From Chamaecyparis obtusa (Eukaryota; Streptophyta; Pinopsida; Cupressales; Cupressaceae), in the NCBI GenBank assembly GCA_027943335.1, contig BSBK01008836.1, positions 496,001 through 560,000 of the forward strand: a DNA stretch of 64,000 nucleotides, read 5' to 3'. Shown here in pieces: positions 22,545-32,415 of the stretch. How positions within the stretch are numbered: the first letter of the stretch is position 1; each line of letters begins with the position of its first letter. Under the pieces are notes generated by a model. It saw only the letters and a list, made by a program, of their open reading frames with translations, was not told the DNA's origin and ran no database searches. Position numbers and translations under genes: made by a program.

Positions 22545-23470
22545 ATGGCAAATATGGCAGGCAATGTAATGTCTAATGTATTAATTCTTGTATTCGAAGG
22601 AGACAACTTTACATTAGTGTACTAAAATGCAAACCCTAATCAAATCTAAGAATTTGTGGGATATTGTTCAACAAGGATATGTTAAGATAGAAAATGTAAA
22701 TGCATTAAATGACCAACAAAAAAGGGAATACAAAGCAAATATAAAGAAAGATAGCGAAGCTTTATTCTTGATTTAGGGTGAAATTGCTCAAGCCATTTTT
22801 CCTAGGATAAGTGGTGTTGTTCATTCCAAGCAGCATGACAAATATTAAGTAATGCGTATCAAGGTGTACAAACTGCTAAATTGTAGACAATGAGGAAAAG
22901 TTTTGAAAATGTAACAATGACAACTAGTGAATTTGTCAATGAGTTTCTAACAAAGGTAGAAGGTCTAGTGAGTCAAATAAAAATATTAGGGGAAGATGTA
23001 CTTGACAAGCATGTCATCGAAAAGGTTTCGATGAGTTTGATTCCAAAATTTGAAAATGTGGTCTCTACATTTGAGATTTCTAAGGATCTCTCCAGTATGC
23101 AAATTGATGAATTAAGTAGAATTTTGTTAATTGTTGAAGAAATAATGAGAAGTAATAAAGAAAGCTAAGAGCAAACATTTTCCTCTAAAGCATATATAAA
23201 TAGAAAAAGAAACACATTCTTCAAGAAACATAGTAAAAGTGATGATAACAAAAAGAATGATTACAAAGGTGAATCTAGCAGTTCTAGAAGAAGAGGAAAT
23301 TATTCCAGAGGAAGAAGTAGTAACTTCAGACGAGCAAGAAGAGGATGAGGTAGAAGTAATGGGGGAGACAGTAGTAAAAGGAATGTCCAATGCTTTCATT
23401 GCAATAAGTTTGGACGTTACAATTTAGAATGTTGGAGTAAACAAGGTGAAACGAAAAAAAGAAGAGCTCA
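22545..23470 (+). pseudogene. Copia-2 gag
   Basis: ATG at 22545 opens MANMAGNVMSNVLILVFEGD. Stops and shifts follow at about 22620-22890. The clean part, 22890-23168, is a UBN2-like gag segment (TSEFVNEFLTKVEGLVSQIK, IEKVSMSLIPKFENVVSTFE). A basic, Ser/Arg/Gly-rich tail leads to a zinc knuckle at about 23390-23435 reading CFHCNKFGRYNLEC. There the expected His ligand is Arg, so the knuckle would bind zinc poorly or not at all. Confidence 0.8.
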
Positions 23471-23499
23471 TAGCACTATTGAAGATGAACAACATTTGT

Positions 23500-24900
23500 T
23501 CATTTCTACTTCAATACAAATGTCAATGAAAATAATGTGTGGTATATAGACTCTAGATGTTCTTCACATATGACATCTAATGAGCATCTATTTATCAATT
23601 TAGATCAAAAGCATCACAAAGTACAGAGTACTAAACGATAATAATTCTCATGGAAGCAAAGGTAAGGGTACTATTGTAGTTACAATAGAATATGGTGAAG
23701 TGAAACACTATTGGTTCCAACACTCAAAAAGAATTTGTTGTCTATTAGACAAATGTTAGAGAAAAATTATCAAGTGATTTTTTATAAGAATGAGTGCATA
23801 ATAAGAGATAAATTAAAAAGGAATGTAGTTGTTGAAAGAGCAAAATGACAAGTGATAGGATGTTTCCTCTTCATTTCACTCATCGGAACTAAGCACTAAG
23901 GTCTAATGAAATGAACGAAAGTAAAATTTGGCACAAAAAATATGGTCACCTTAGTTTTAATAGGTTGATTTTACTCAAAAGATTAAAAATGGTTGAAGGT
24001 CTACCATTCATTGAAGACACAAAAGAGGTGTGTGAAAAGTGTATTGTTCACAAATAACATAGCATAAAATTTCCTATTGGAAAATCTAGTAGAGCTAAAC
24101 ATCTTGAGATAATCCATATAAATTTGTGTGGTTCTATGGAAACACCTTCTTTGAACAAATCCAAGTATTTTCTAACCTTCATTGATGATTACTCAAGAAT
24201 AACTTGGGTAATATTGTTTGGTTACAAAATCAGAAGTATTTGAAAAGTTTGTAGAGTTCAAGAGGTTGGTTGAACAACAAAGTGTTTAAGTATATCAAAG
24301 TGATAAGGTTAGATAATGGAGGTGAGTACAAGTCAAATTAGTTTATAGATTTTAGCAAAAAATATAGAATGAAAAAGAGAGTTCACTACTTCCTACACTC
24401 CACAACAAAATGGAGTTGCTGAAAGGAAGAATAGGACAATTGTTGAAATGGCAAGAAATATGTTGAAAGAGAAAAAATTGGATAAAAGTTATTGGGTAGA
24501 AGTAGTATGCACAATAGTGCATCTTCTAAATAGAAGTCTTACATAAGTAGTTAAAGGAATGACTCCTAAACGAGCATGGTCTGGGGTAAATCAAAGTGTT
24601 GATCACTTCAGAGTATTTGGATGTGTTGCTTATGCACAAATATCAAAAGAAAAGGTCTAAATTAGACGATAAAGGCTTAGAAATACATTTTTATTGGTTA
24701 TGGAACATAAAATAAAGCATATACGTTGTATGATCCAGTAGAGAAAAAGTTTGTGATAAGCAGAGATGTGGTATTCAATGAAACAACAAAATATACCAAA
24801 CAAAATGAAACAAAAGGAAAAGAGACAGTAATTAATGAGATTAAAGAGGAAGAAGAAGATGTACCTTAATCATCTAGTGCAGGAGCAAGAAATTATCAAA
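23500..24900 (+). pseudogene. Copia-2 protease and integrase
   Basis: A protease motif reads WYIDSRCSSHMTS at about 23540-23580, with Arg in place of the Gly that normally follows the catalytic Asp-Ser. The pre-integrase zinc region follows at about 23930-24060 (CEKCIVHK). The integrase core is visible as KYFLTFIDDYSRITWV (about 24163-24210). Frames change at least four times between 24200 and 24700, and no continuous integrase frame exists. Assignments rest on motif order alone. Confidence 0.75.
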
Positions 24901-24938
24901 AATATCAAAGGAAGGAAAAGAATCATCCATCAACTCTT

Positions 24939-26567
24939 ATGTTGGATTCAAATTTCGAAAAAATGACAACATGGTCACAAACAAAAGTGAATTTTGCATC
25001 AATGACTCAAATCATGGAAAATAATGAGCCGCAAACATTTGAACAAGCTCAAGAAAAAGAAGAGTGGATTGAAGCAATGAAAAGTGAAATAGAAACAACT
25101 GAAAGGAATGACACATGGGATTTGGTTCAATTACCTCCTCCTAAGGAAATTATTGATACAAGATGGGTGTACAAAACAAAGTATAAATCTGATGGGAATA
25201 TTGATAAGCATAAGACTATATTGGTAGCCAAAGAGTACACTCTATAGGAAGCTATTTATTACACTGAAACATTTGCACCTGTAGCATGAATGGATACTAT
25301 CAAATTGGTTTTGGCATTGGCAGCTCAACAAAAGGAAATAGTTTACCAGATGGATCTAAAGAGTACTTTCTTGAATGGATATATTGAAGAGGAGGTGTAT
25401 GTTTCACAACCTAAAGGTTTTGAAATACCTTCTAAAGAACATTATGTTTGCAAATTAAAGAAGGCCTTGTATGGTCTCAAGTAGGCACCAAGAGCATGGT
25501 ATTCAAGAATAGACTTATACCTACAACAAAAAGGTTTTTCATGAAGTCAGTCAGATTCAAATCTTTATATCAGAAGCTCAGCTAAAGATATTTTTATCTT
25601 AGTTCACTATGTTGAAGATCCTATCTACACAAGAAATAATTTGGTTTTACTTGCAGAGTTTAGAACAACCATGATTACTGAATTTGAAATGACAGGTTTG
25701 GGACAAATGCACTACTTTATTGGTATAGAAATATGGCAAAGCAAAGATGAAATATTTTTGTCTCAGAAAAAATATGCTTCAAATATCTTACAAAAAATTC
25801 AAATGAAGAGTTGCAAACCAGTTGCAACACCTATTGAAGTTGGACTTAAATTGTCTACTTTAGATGTGTCAAATCCAATGAACCCCACTCTATACAGACA
25901 ATTGATAGGAAGTTTGATCTACTTAACTACTACTTGTCCAAATATCACATATGCAATGAGCTTGGTCTCTGGGTTCATGTCAAAGCCTAAGGAAACACAT
26001 GGGAATGCAACTAAAATGATTCTCAGATTTATTAAAGGGCCATAGAATTATGGTCTCAAACTTCAACATTTAGAGGATAGCAAATTGGTTGGCTCTACAG
26101 ATTCTAATTGGGCAAGTTCTACAAATGATCGCAAGTCTACTTCTGGTTACACTTTTAGCCTTGGTTTTACAATATTCTCTCGGAAGTCCAAGAAACAACC
26201 AATTGTATCACTTTCTACAGTAGAGGCAGAATACAAAGCTGCAACATCAACAACTTGTCAAACTATATGATTGAGAAGACTATTAGAAGACTTACACCAA
26301 ATACTGAATGGACCTACCTTGTTGTATTGTGACAACAAGAGTGCTATACAAATGACAACAAATCGAGTATTTCATAGTAGAACCAAACATATTGAGATAC
26401 AACATCACTATATCAGAGAATTGGTCCAATAAGGTTTGATAGAAATTGTGTACTATTGTACAAAAGATTATATAGTAGATATCTTCACAAAGGCTCTAGC
26501 TCATGAAAGGTTCCAAAAGCTCAAAGATTTACTTCATGTTCTTCCCAATGGTCATCATGGGGGAAAA
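24939..26567 (+). pseudogene. Copia-2 reverse transcriptase and RNase H
   Basis: The frame 24939-25247 holds the start of reverse transcriptase (EEWIEAMKSEIETTERNDTW, TRWVYKTKYKSDG). Then come 25290-25484 (YQMDLKSTFLNGYIEEEVYV), 25641-26045 and the RNase H pieces 26085-26270 (DSNWASSTNDRKSTSGYTF, SLSTVEAEYKA). The end is at about 26322-26567 ([23 protein letters not shown]). The active-site motif at about 25608-25620 reads Y-V-E-D: the first aspartate of the pair is Glu. Stops at 25245, 25482, 26043 and 26268 separate the pieces, most of which remain in one frame. Confidence 0.85.
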
Positions 26568-26850
26568 TGACAACAATAATGCCCATTGGGGCAGTCTTTA
26601 TTGACTACTTGCAGTCCTTATTGACTTTGTAGTCCCATATTAATAATATGGTTGTATGTATTTATTATTGGAGTTATAATATTAGTGAATATGGTTGAAT
26701 TCCATAATGTCACCTCCCTTTTGGCTATATATTTAAAGATGCTCTGACTCTTATTTCTTCAAGGCAATTTGGGGCTTTTGTATTTTGGTTTGTTTTACAA
26801 TCAATAGATCACCAATTGCTGATTCAGTTGCCTATATATTTTTTTGAACA
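26557..26850 (+). repeat. Copia-2 polypurine tract and 3' LTR
   Basis: ATGGGGGAAAA (26557-26567) is followed by TGACAACAATAATG at 26568. A TATA-like CTATATATTTAAAG is near 26724. The right end is uncertain; the LTR seems short (about 280 bp). No partner is present for comparison. Confidence 0.6.
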
Positions 26851-26889
26851 TTCACAATATAGTTGCAGCTAGAATATTTTAACTAGCTC

Positions 26890-27747
26890 CACACAATAAA
26901 TATTCAGAATATTATAATCTTCAAACCTTACAAATTTGTCTCCAATAGAGACTTCACAAATTTGGCACTGATGTAGATTCCATTGTGAATCCACCCCTCT
27001 AGAAGAACCAAGTTTTTGTCCAGCTCTCCTATCAAACTCTTGAAGGTTTCCGTCTCCAAAAATTCCAAGCTATTTACCAAATTCAAGCATGTCCAAAACA
27101 TCACCAAGATCCCCCTTATAAAGATCTCCAAGAAGCATCTAGAAGTTGGGCCCACTTGGACAAATATATTTAATAAGTGACCTTATAATAAGATATTATT
27201 ATCAGTCTGTAATGGGCAGTCTTGGGTTAATTCAATTTGCAAAGGGGAGGAAAAGGACATTTGGAATCCACCGGAGAAAGGATGGACCAAATTAAACTTT
27301 GATGGGGCTTCCCAGGGTAATCCAAGTCCCTCAAGAGTAGGCTATGTTGCTTGAGATTGGAATGGAAACATTCTTGTGTTAGGAGCAAAGAAACTAAATG
27401 ATGGAACGAATAATGAGGCTGAAGTGCAGGCTGCCCTCTTAGCGATTAAGGTAGCCAAGAAACTGAAAGTGGAAAAACTTCATTTGGAAAGGGACTTGCA
27501 GATAATTGTAAATGCAATTGTGAAAGGAGAGACGGGTGCATGGAATTTGAACAAATTCTTGATAAAAATCAATATGTTGCTGAGATCATTTGCAGATTTA
27601 AAAGTTTTGCATGTAAAGCAAGAAGGGAATGAAGTTGCAGACTCTATGTCTAAAGCTGGTGTGAAGTTAACAGAGATAATGAAAGGGGAATTGTTAGAAG
27701 ACTTACAGGATTTCGATTTAGAGCCTTTAGAGGAAGGGTGCTTTTGA
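26890..27747 (+). pseudogene. LINE (non-LTR retrotransposon) tail with RNase H domain
   Basis: From about 27260 the + strand reads WNPPEKGWTKLNFDGASQGN, the start of a plant-type RNase H domain. It continues in the open frame 27376-27747. Catalytic residues are visible: Asp in FDGAS, Glu in NNEAEVQA, Asp in LERDLQIIV and Asp in EGNEVADSMS. One in-frame TGA at about 27353-27355 lies between the first and second block, at a codon one C-to-T change from Arg (CGA). Upstream to about 26890 is poorly preserved linker. This domain is found at the end of plant L1-like elements and in derived host copies. With no endonuclease or reverse transcriptase attached, it is a 5'-truncated insert or a captured domain. 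Copy status cannot be decided here. Confidence 0.75.
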
Positions 27748-28203
27748 AATGAGAGTGGAGGCCGATGATCTTTGGTGCTTTGTTCTTCAAGGGTAGGGGT
27801 ACCCTTTGCCATAGGTGAAAGGCGGTAAATTTTAAAGTTAAGTTTAAACTTTAATCAAAATTCAAATGCATCATTTAGATAACCATTGAAGTGAGGATTT
27901 ATGGGCATGCAATTAAAGTGAAGTTAATGATATTTGTGCAAGGCTCAAGGAAAATCATTTAAAGTATTGCAAACAAAGAAATGAGGTTCATTATCCTGAG
28001 GATGATGTGGGAGATGTTAAGGGTACCTTGGTAATCATGTAAGGGAAGCATCTAGACGAAGCAAAGCCTAGCACCTGAGAAGGTGACATAAGACATTTAA
28101 GCCAGAGATTGATAATTTGGTGGGTCATTTGGTAATTGGTAGAACAAAGAAAATAGCAAAACGGTGCAATGGAGGCAAAATTTCCTTGAGGACAGTGTGA
28201 TAG
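27748..28203. other. Non-coding gap after the LINE tail
   Basis: No gene is recognised. It carries no clear poly(A) tail for the LINE, so the LINE end is undefined. Confidence 0.5.
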
Positions 28204-28239
28204 CAGCAATGCTTCCTCGAGGAGGTGACAAGGAAACGC

Positions 28240-28728
28240 ATGAAGAGTATTTTCATGGTGGAGAACCTACAGTTCTGGCAAATCTTGGAAATGCTTCTGG
28301 GTCATAAATTCATGTTCACGGATCACAGGTACAGATCCAAAATTGATATTTCATTGGCTTTACTGGGCTTGGAACTAGACTCAAAGGAGACAATGGTGTG
28401 GGTGATGAAAGCATGTGTTAAGCCAGAATGGCTATGTGGATTAATTCACATGGTAGCGTCAGCTGAGCCAGGTGTTGGATTTAGGGATGTCAAGGGGAAT
28501 CGGAGGTCGGTGGCAGGTACGAAAAAGGAAATTAAACCCTTTCTTGTGTGGAGTGCTACCTCTAGCAGGGAGGAGAGGGGGGAAGATGCCATGAATGGTT
28601 GGGCTCTGCTGAAAAATCATCTGCATGCGAGGGGAGTGGAGAAGAGGAAGAAAGAAAGGGAGGCTAGGGAGGAAAGGCTAGCAAAGAAGAAGAACAAAGT
28701 GGGGGAGTACGCACCAGAGGACTACTAG
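28240..28728 (+). CDS. Unidentified ORF, 162 aa from its ATG
   Basis: The frame is open from 28204 to TAG 28726-28728, and the first ATG is at 28240. I do not recognise the product. The first two thirds are mixed and not membrane-like (for example KIDISLALLGLELDSKETMV, then VKPEWLCGLIHMVASAEPGV). The last third is highly charged and Lys/Arg/Glu-rich (KRKKEREAREERLAKKKNKV), predicting a basic helix. Codon use is unlike the AT-rich surroundings, with several GGG, GAG and AGG codons. It may be a remnant of a host gene fragment carried with the LINE, a part of an unfamiliar element, or chance. The length without a stop in AT-rich DNA favours a former coding sequence. Confidence 0.35.
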   Translation: MKSIFMVENLQFWQILEMLLGHKFMFTDHRYRSKIDISLALLGLELDSKETMVWVMKACVKPEWLCGLIHMVASAEPGVGFRDVKGNRRSVAGTKKEIKPFLVWSATSSREERGEDAMNGWALLKNHLHARGVEKRKKEREAREERLAKKKNKVGEYAPEDY

Positions 28729-29607
28729 GTGAACAGATCGATGGGCAAGGCAAGAAAAGTGTAAGATATGGAGGTTACATAGTCTGTGTTTTGTTTTTTG
28801 TTGCATCCCCTTCGAATTAAAAGGATAAGATAAAGGTCCTGTTTTGTTTCAATTAAGGGCATAGTTAGTAGATATGTCAGCAGGCATTGTAGAAAAGTAG
28901 ACTGTATTTGGACCTTGGTCATTTTGTGTAAAGGGATAGATAGGGCAGTTCGCAGTGTTGGAATAGACATGGTGCTAATCAGATCAGACAAGTATGTATG
29001 TTTTGTATACTTATTTAATTAAATTAATTAATATTAAGTCATCATTTAAATATTTCATCTATTTTTGACAACCTAATAAAAATCAATTTAATTAATGTCA
29101 CCTTTAAAATTGGAGACAACATGTGGGAATTTTTATTAACTAACAGAGGCCTGAAAAAAGTTGTTGAACTCCAAAAGTATTTTTGATGTTAAGGGTGTGA
29201 TAATTCTGGTTGCAGTTGTATATCCCTTATACCTGCACTCAATCTAACAAATAAAGGAAAATTACCAGAATACATTATAAAAAGCTTCAAGTTTGGGACC
29301 AAAGATTTAATTGCGGATAGAGGTAACAAAAGTATCATGGTATAGACATCCCAAGAGATCACACGAACTGTATATTACTGATATTAAAGTTGATATTTAA
29401 ACAATAATGCTGTCAACTTATAAAACAACTTTTTGGCAGTTCTACATTAAATTGCAGAAATAATGTCAAAAACACAAATAAAAATAAATATTTCTTAGAA
29501 TTCAAGACATATTATCACAAAACCCTATACCAAGTAGTGAGCAATTTTTTCTAGGTTATAAGGCATGTCAATACTTTAATCACTGCTCAAAGTTTTTAAT
29601 GCTCACC
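28729..29607. other. 3' flank of the trihelix gene
   Basis: No coding domain is seen. On the minus strand this is downstream of the trihelix stop and probably holds its 3' UTR. Several AATAAA-like signals occur on the minus strand, for example complementary to TTTATT near 29133, but the cleavage site cannot be chosen. Confidence 0.5.
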
Positions 29608-29610
29608 TTA
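29601..29610 (-). promoter_or_regulatory. Splice-donor-like site next to the trihelix stop codon
   Basis: On the minus strand the stop TAA is followed at once by GGTGAGC, giving TAAG|GTGAGC, a strong match to a plant 5' splice site. It suggests an intron in the 3' UTR starting one base after the stop. No acceptor could be assigned. Confidence 0.45.
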
Positions 29611-30738
29611 ATTTTCTCGTCCCTGTATGCCTTGAGCAGTACTATCTGGCTGAGGTGATGATGTTGCAGCAAGTGCTGACTTCAAGGCTGCATTTGTATC
29701 ACCAAGCTTCCGTTTGCCCTTTTTTCCAGATAATAATCTTGCTATCTGTAATTGAGTTTTAGCGATGATCTCTGTGCGCTTGAGTTCCATCTCACCTCTC
29801 CTAACTTCTGTCTCAGCCCTTAATTGTTCTGAGTCCTTGTACATTTCCATCTTTGCCTGCTCAAGCTTGAGGATTGAGTCAGCAAAAGATCTTATACTTT
29901 CTGCTACTTCACTGGTTGAGTTCTTCCTACGTTTAGATGAGTGGCCCTTTCCTGAGCCTTCTCCTGCATTCGCAATTTTGCTTCGAGGGGTACTAGTGTC
30001 ACTATCCACTGCTGCACTCTCCTTTCTGTTTGGCAAAGTATTAGATCCATCTTCCTGGTTGCTGCCCTGCATTTGCCCCTCTGCTTCCACCACCATGATA
30101 TCTCGATTTCCTTCTATAAATTCACCCAGATTAGATCGCATATCTTGTGCTTTCTTGATAACTATGTCTGAGTCTCCAATTTCCACCTTTGGCAATCCCT
30201 GTAATCCCAAATCAGTGAGGACAGGCTGCCCACCTGTATCAAGAAATGCTGTGCCAGGCTTGGACTGGGGCAATGCAGGGCATCTTAACAATCCATCCAT
30301 ACGGACAAAGAAAGGCCAAGAAGAAGGTCCTGAGCCAGGATTGCAAGTACTAGCAGCCTCCACCCTATATCGTTTCTTCATAGACTCGATTTTGTTTTTG
30401 CATTGTGACTGAGTCTTCAATGACTTGGCTCCAGAATTACGAGAGGAAACCTGTTTTGCAACATCCTCCCAGTCATTTCCTTTGAGCTTTGCTCGATTCC
30501 TAAGAAGCCATTTGGACTCATACGCATCCAGAAGAGTACCAACAGCTCCTTCGCTCCATTCATCTCTTTTAATCCTATCAGGGGTCTTTGAGACACCATT
30601 TTCTCCTACCCTTGTATATGATTGTTGTAACTGTTGATGCTGGGCCTGTTGTAGTGGGATTTGAGCATGATTCTGCTGTTGTTGCTGAAGTAGATGGTTT
30701 CTATTCTGCTGTTTTTCCATTGAATCCAAGTTTCCCAT
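29608..30738 (-). CDS. Trihelix (SIP1-type, Myb/SANT-like) transcription factor, intron-free CDS
   Basis: This is a likely intact host gene of 376 aa. The chosen start is ATG at 30738 (MGNLDSMEK), because the codons upstream in the frame lack an ATG. Residues about 15-40 are Gln-rich. The trihelix DNA-binding domain covers about 57-148: KRDEWSEGAVGTLLDAYESK, DWEDVAKQVSSR, QCKNKIESMKKRYR, SSWPFFVRMD. The three helices each carry a Trp (about 61, 77, 90). A basic cluster SSKRRK near 270 could be a nuclear signal. Residues about 277-336 form a long charged helix, probably a coiled coil for dimerisation, as in the SIP1/ASIL/ENAP group. These factors bind GT-rich promoter elements in the nucleus and act mostly as repressors or chromatin-linked regulators. 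A partial opposite-strand ORF (29765-30412) is a shadow. There are no stops or frameshifts, unlike everything around it. Confidence 0.93.
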   Translation of the reverse strand: MGNLDSMEKQQNRNHLLQQQQQNHAQIPLQQAQHQQLQQSYTRVGENGVSKTPDRIKRDEWSEGAVGTLLDAYESKWLLRNRAKLKGNDWEDVAKQVSSRNSGAKSLKTQSQCKNKIESMKKRYRVEAASTCNPGSGPSSWPFFVRMDGLLRCPALPQSKPGTAFLDTGGQPVLTDLGLQGLPKVEIGDSDIVIKKAQDMRSNLGEFIEGNRDIMVVEAEGQMQGSNQEDGSNTLPNRKESAAVDSDTSTPRSKIANAGEGSGKGHSSKRRKNSTSEVAESIRSFADSILKLEQAKMEMYKDSEQLRAETEVRRGEMELKRTEIIAKTQLQIARLLSGKKGKRKLGDTNAALKSALAATSSPQPDSTAQGIQGREN

Positions 30739-32400
30739 CAACAATAAACATTTACCAATGCTTTTCCTATACAGAATTCGCTAGACATGAAAACTCATTC
30801 CTTGCAGCACTTAGCCAGGGAGGGGGCCATCTTAAATGCATTTTCCTTGCTTTCCTGGTTATAAAATTTCAGTAGATTCAGATTTCACACTAAACATTAA
30901 TCTGTAATTATAAAAGATCATTGCCATAAAAAGTTTGCAGATTGGACATCTAATGCGACTCCACAGTTTAAAGACAAAACTTCGAGTGTAGATCAATATA
31001 TATCAATACTACTTTACACAACTAGTGGACTTAAATTATAATTTATAAACTTTATTTTGTGGGCTAGCAGACAATGCAGGCAATTGAAGAGTAACAGACA
31101 ACTCTATTTCTAGGTCTGATAGAAAACAAAAAAAAAGACTAGATGAACGTATAAATACTAGATGATCCTAAGAACATAAATTAAGGCCACTTTTTGCAAA
31201 TACTTGAGCAGCTGGAAAAAATCTTGCTAAAATGTTAATTCCAATAATAATCAACGATAAGATCGAGATTTGCAGAAAATTTGATAACTGAAAAGTCAAA
31301 GGAATACATGACGCTATATACCTTCGTACACTGTGGCTGTGGACAGGAATTCCTAACCAAAAGACTAAACTGGGACCGTAGCCAAGCTACTCACCTTCCT
31401 TATTGTCTATTCAAGCAAGCATCAACAGGATTGCTACAGTGAAAAGACACCGTGAATCAAGGAAATTTTACGGTTTTAAATTTATATGAGAGTACAAGCT
31501 AATACAACTACAGTCAATATAGGATTAGAAGATTTATGGTAAAGAGGCTCGTGTGCATAAAATGCTAGAATACAGATGGATCAATAAAATTAGGGCTCAC
31601 TTATAGCCGTCAGTCTAACACAAGAGAAATGTAGAAGATTTTCTTTACGTATTTCAAACTATAAAGAAGAAAAAACATATAATTTCCACATGCGAAGTGA
31701 TCAAAACCAATGAGTAAATTGCAAATATATAGAACAGGAAGAGTTTTTCTATGATATTAGCATAATTCTTAAAGGATATGCCAACTGTATCACCGACCTG
31801 GTCTATTCGTCTAGTCCCGCATAATGAGTTTTGACATACGAAATATGATAACAATTCCAGAAAATGTAAACTTGTTGATGAATAATTCACAGAGGAATTT
31901 TGTCAAACAGTTGACAGAAATAACCACTGCTAAAAAACATACCTTGTAAAAGTGTTGTGAGGTTAAACGAGGAACCTTCGTGTTCTCAAAACAGCTGAAT
32001 TTTACAAACCACCCCAGATATAAAACACTATCAGCAAATTACAGCTGATGGGTGCGCCGATCTATGAAGAAAAAAATAATATGGATCATTTAATATGCAA
32101 AATTGCAAACTTTGAGATAAATTCTAATAAGTGAGTTGAAGTGTATGTGGGGAAAATGGCGAAAAAATGTACCTGAAAGCAGAACGGATAAGGGCACGGT
32201 CGCCTCGGGGGAGCGGAGGCTTATCAGACGGCGGCACGTATAAACGCTCGTTTGTTTGTTTGTTTATCTCTGTGCGCGTACAATCCAGTCCACTGAAAGA
32301 AGAGAAAAACAAAATATCTTAATGGATCGCCATTGATGATGCTAAAGGAAGAAAGGGAGGATGAATTACTGCAGTTAGGACAAACCGCTTGGTGTTTGTT
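30739..32400 (-). promoter_or_regulatory. Trihelix 5' leader, probable leader intron(s) and core promoter
   Basis: No coding ORF of note lies here. About 32175-32290 is rich in CpG (around 12 in 115 bases, for example GGTCGCCTCGGGGGAGCGG), while the rest of the window is CpG-poor; this is expected of an unmethylated first exon. On the minus strand that segment ends CTTTCAG|GTACAT (donor at 32172). A possible acceptor TTTTCATGTCTAG lies at 30781, leaving a short leader before the ATG. Other good donors, AAG|GTATGT (about 31940) and AAG|GTGAGT (about 31395), suggest alternative leader exons. A TATA-like AAATAAATACAAAA lies at about 32400-32415 on the minus strand. The model is inferred from signals only. 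Confidence 0.5.
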
Positions 32401-32415
32401 TTTTGTATTTATTTG

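Larger units (their letters stand above)
22545..26850 (+). mobile_element. Decayed Ty1/copia element (Copia-2)
   Basis: Gag, protease, integrase, reverse transcriptase and RNase H of copia type follow one another on the + strand, then a polypurine run and an LTR start at 26568. No 5' LTR is recognisable, so the left boundary is the gag start codon. It is in a different sequence family from Copia-1: its gag knuckle, protease and RNase H ends are unlike it. Confidence 0.85.

Noticed and set aside
29765..30412. 215-codon + strand ORF
   Set aside because: It lies entirely opposite the trihelix coding sequence, has no recognisable domain and reflects codon bias of the real gene.
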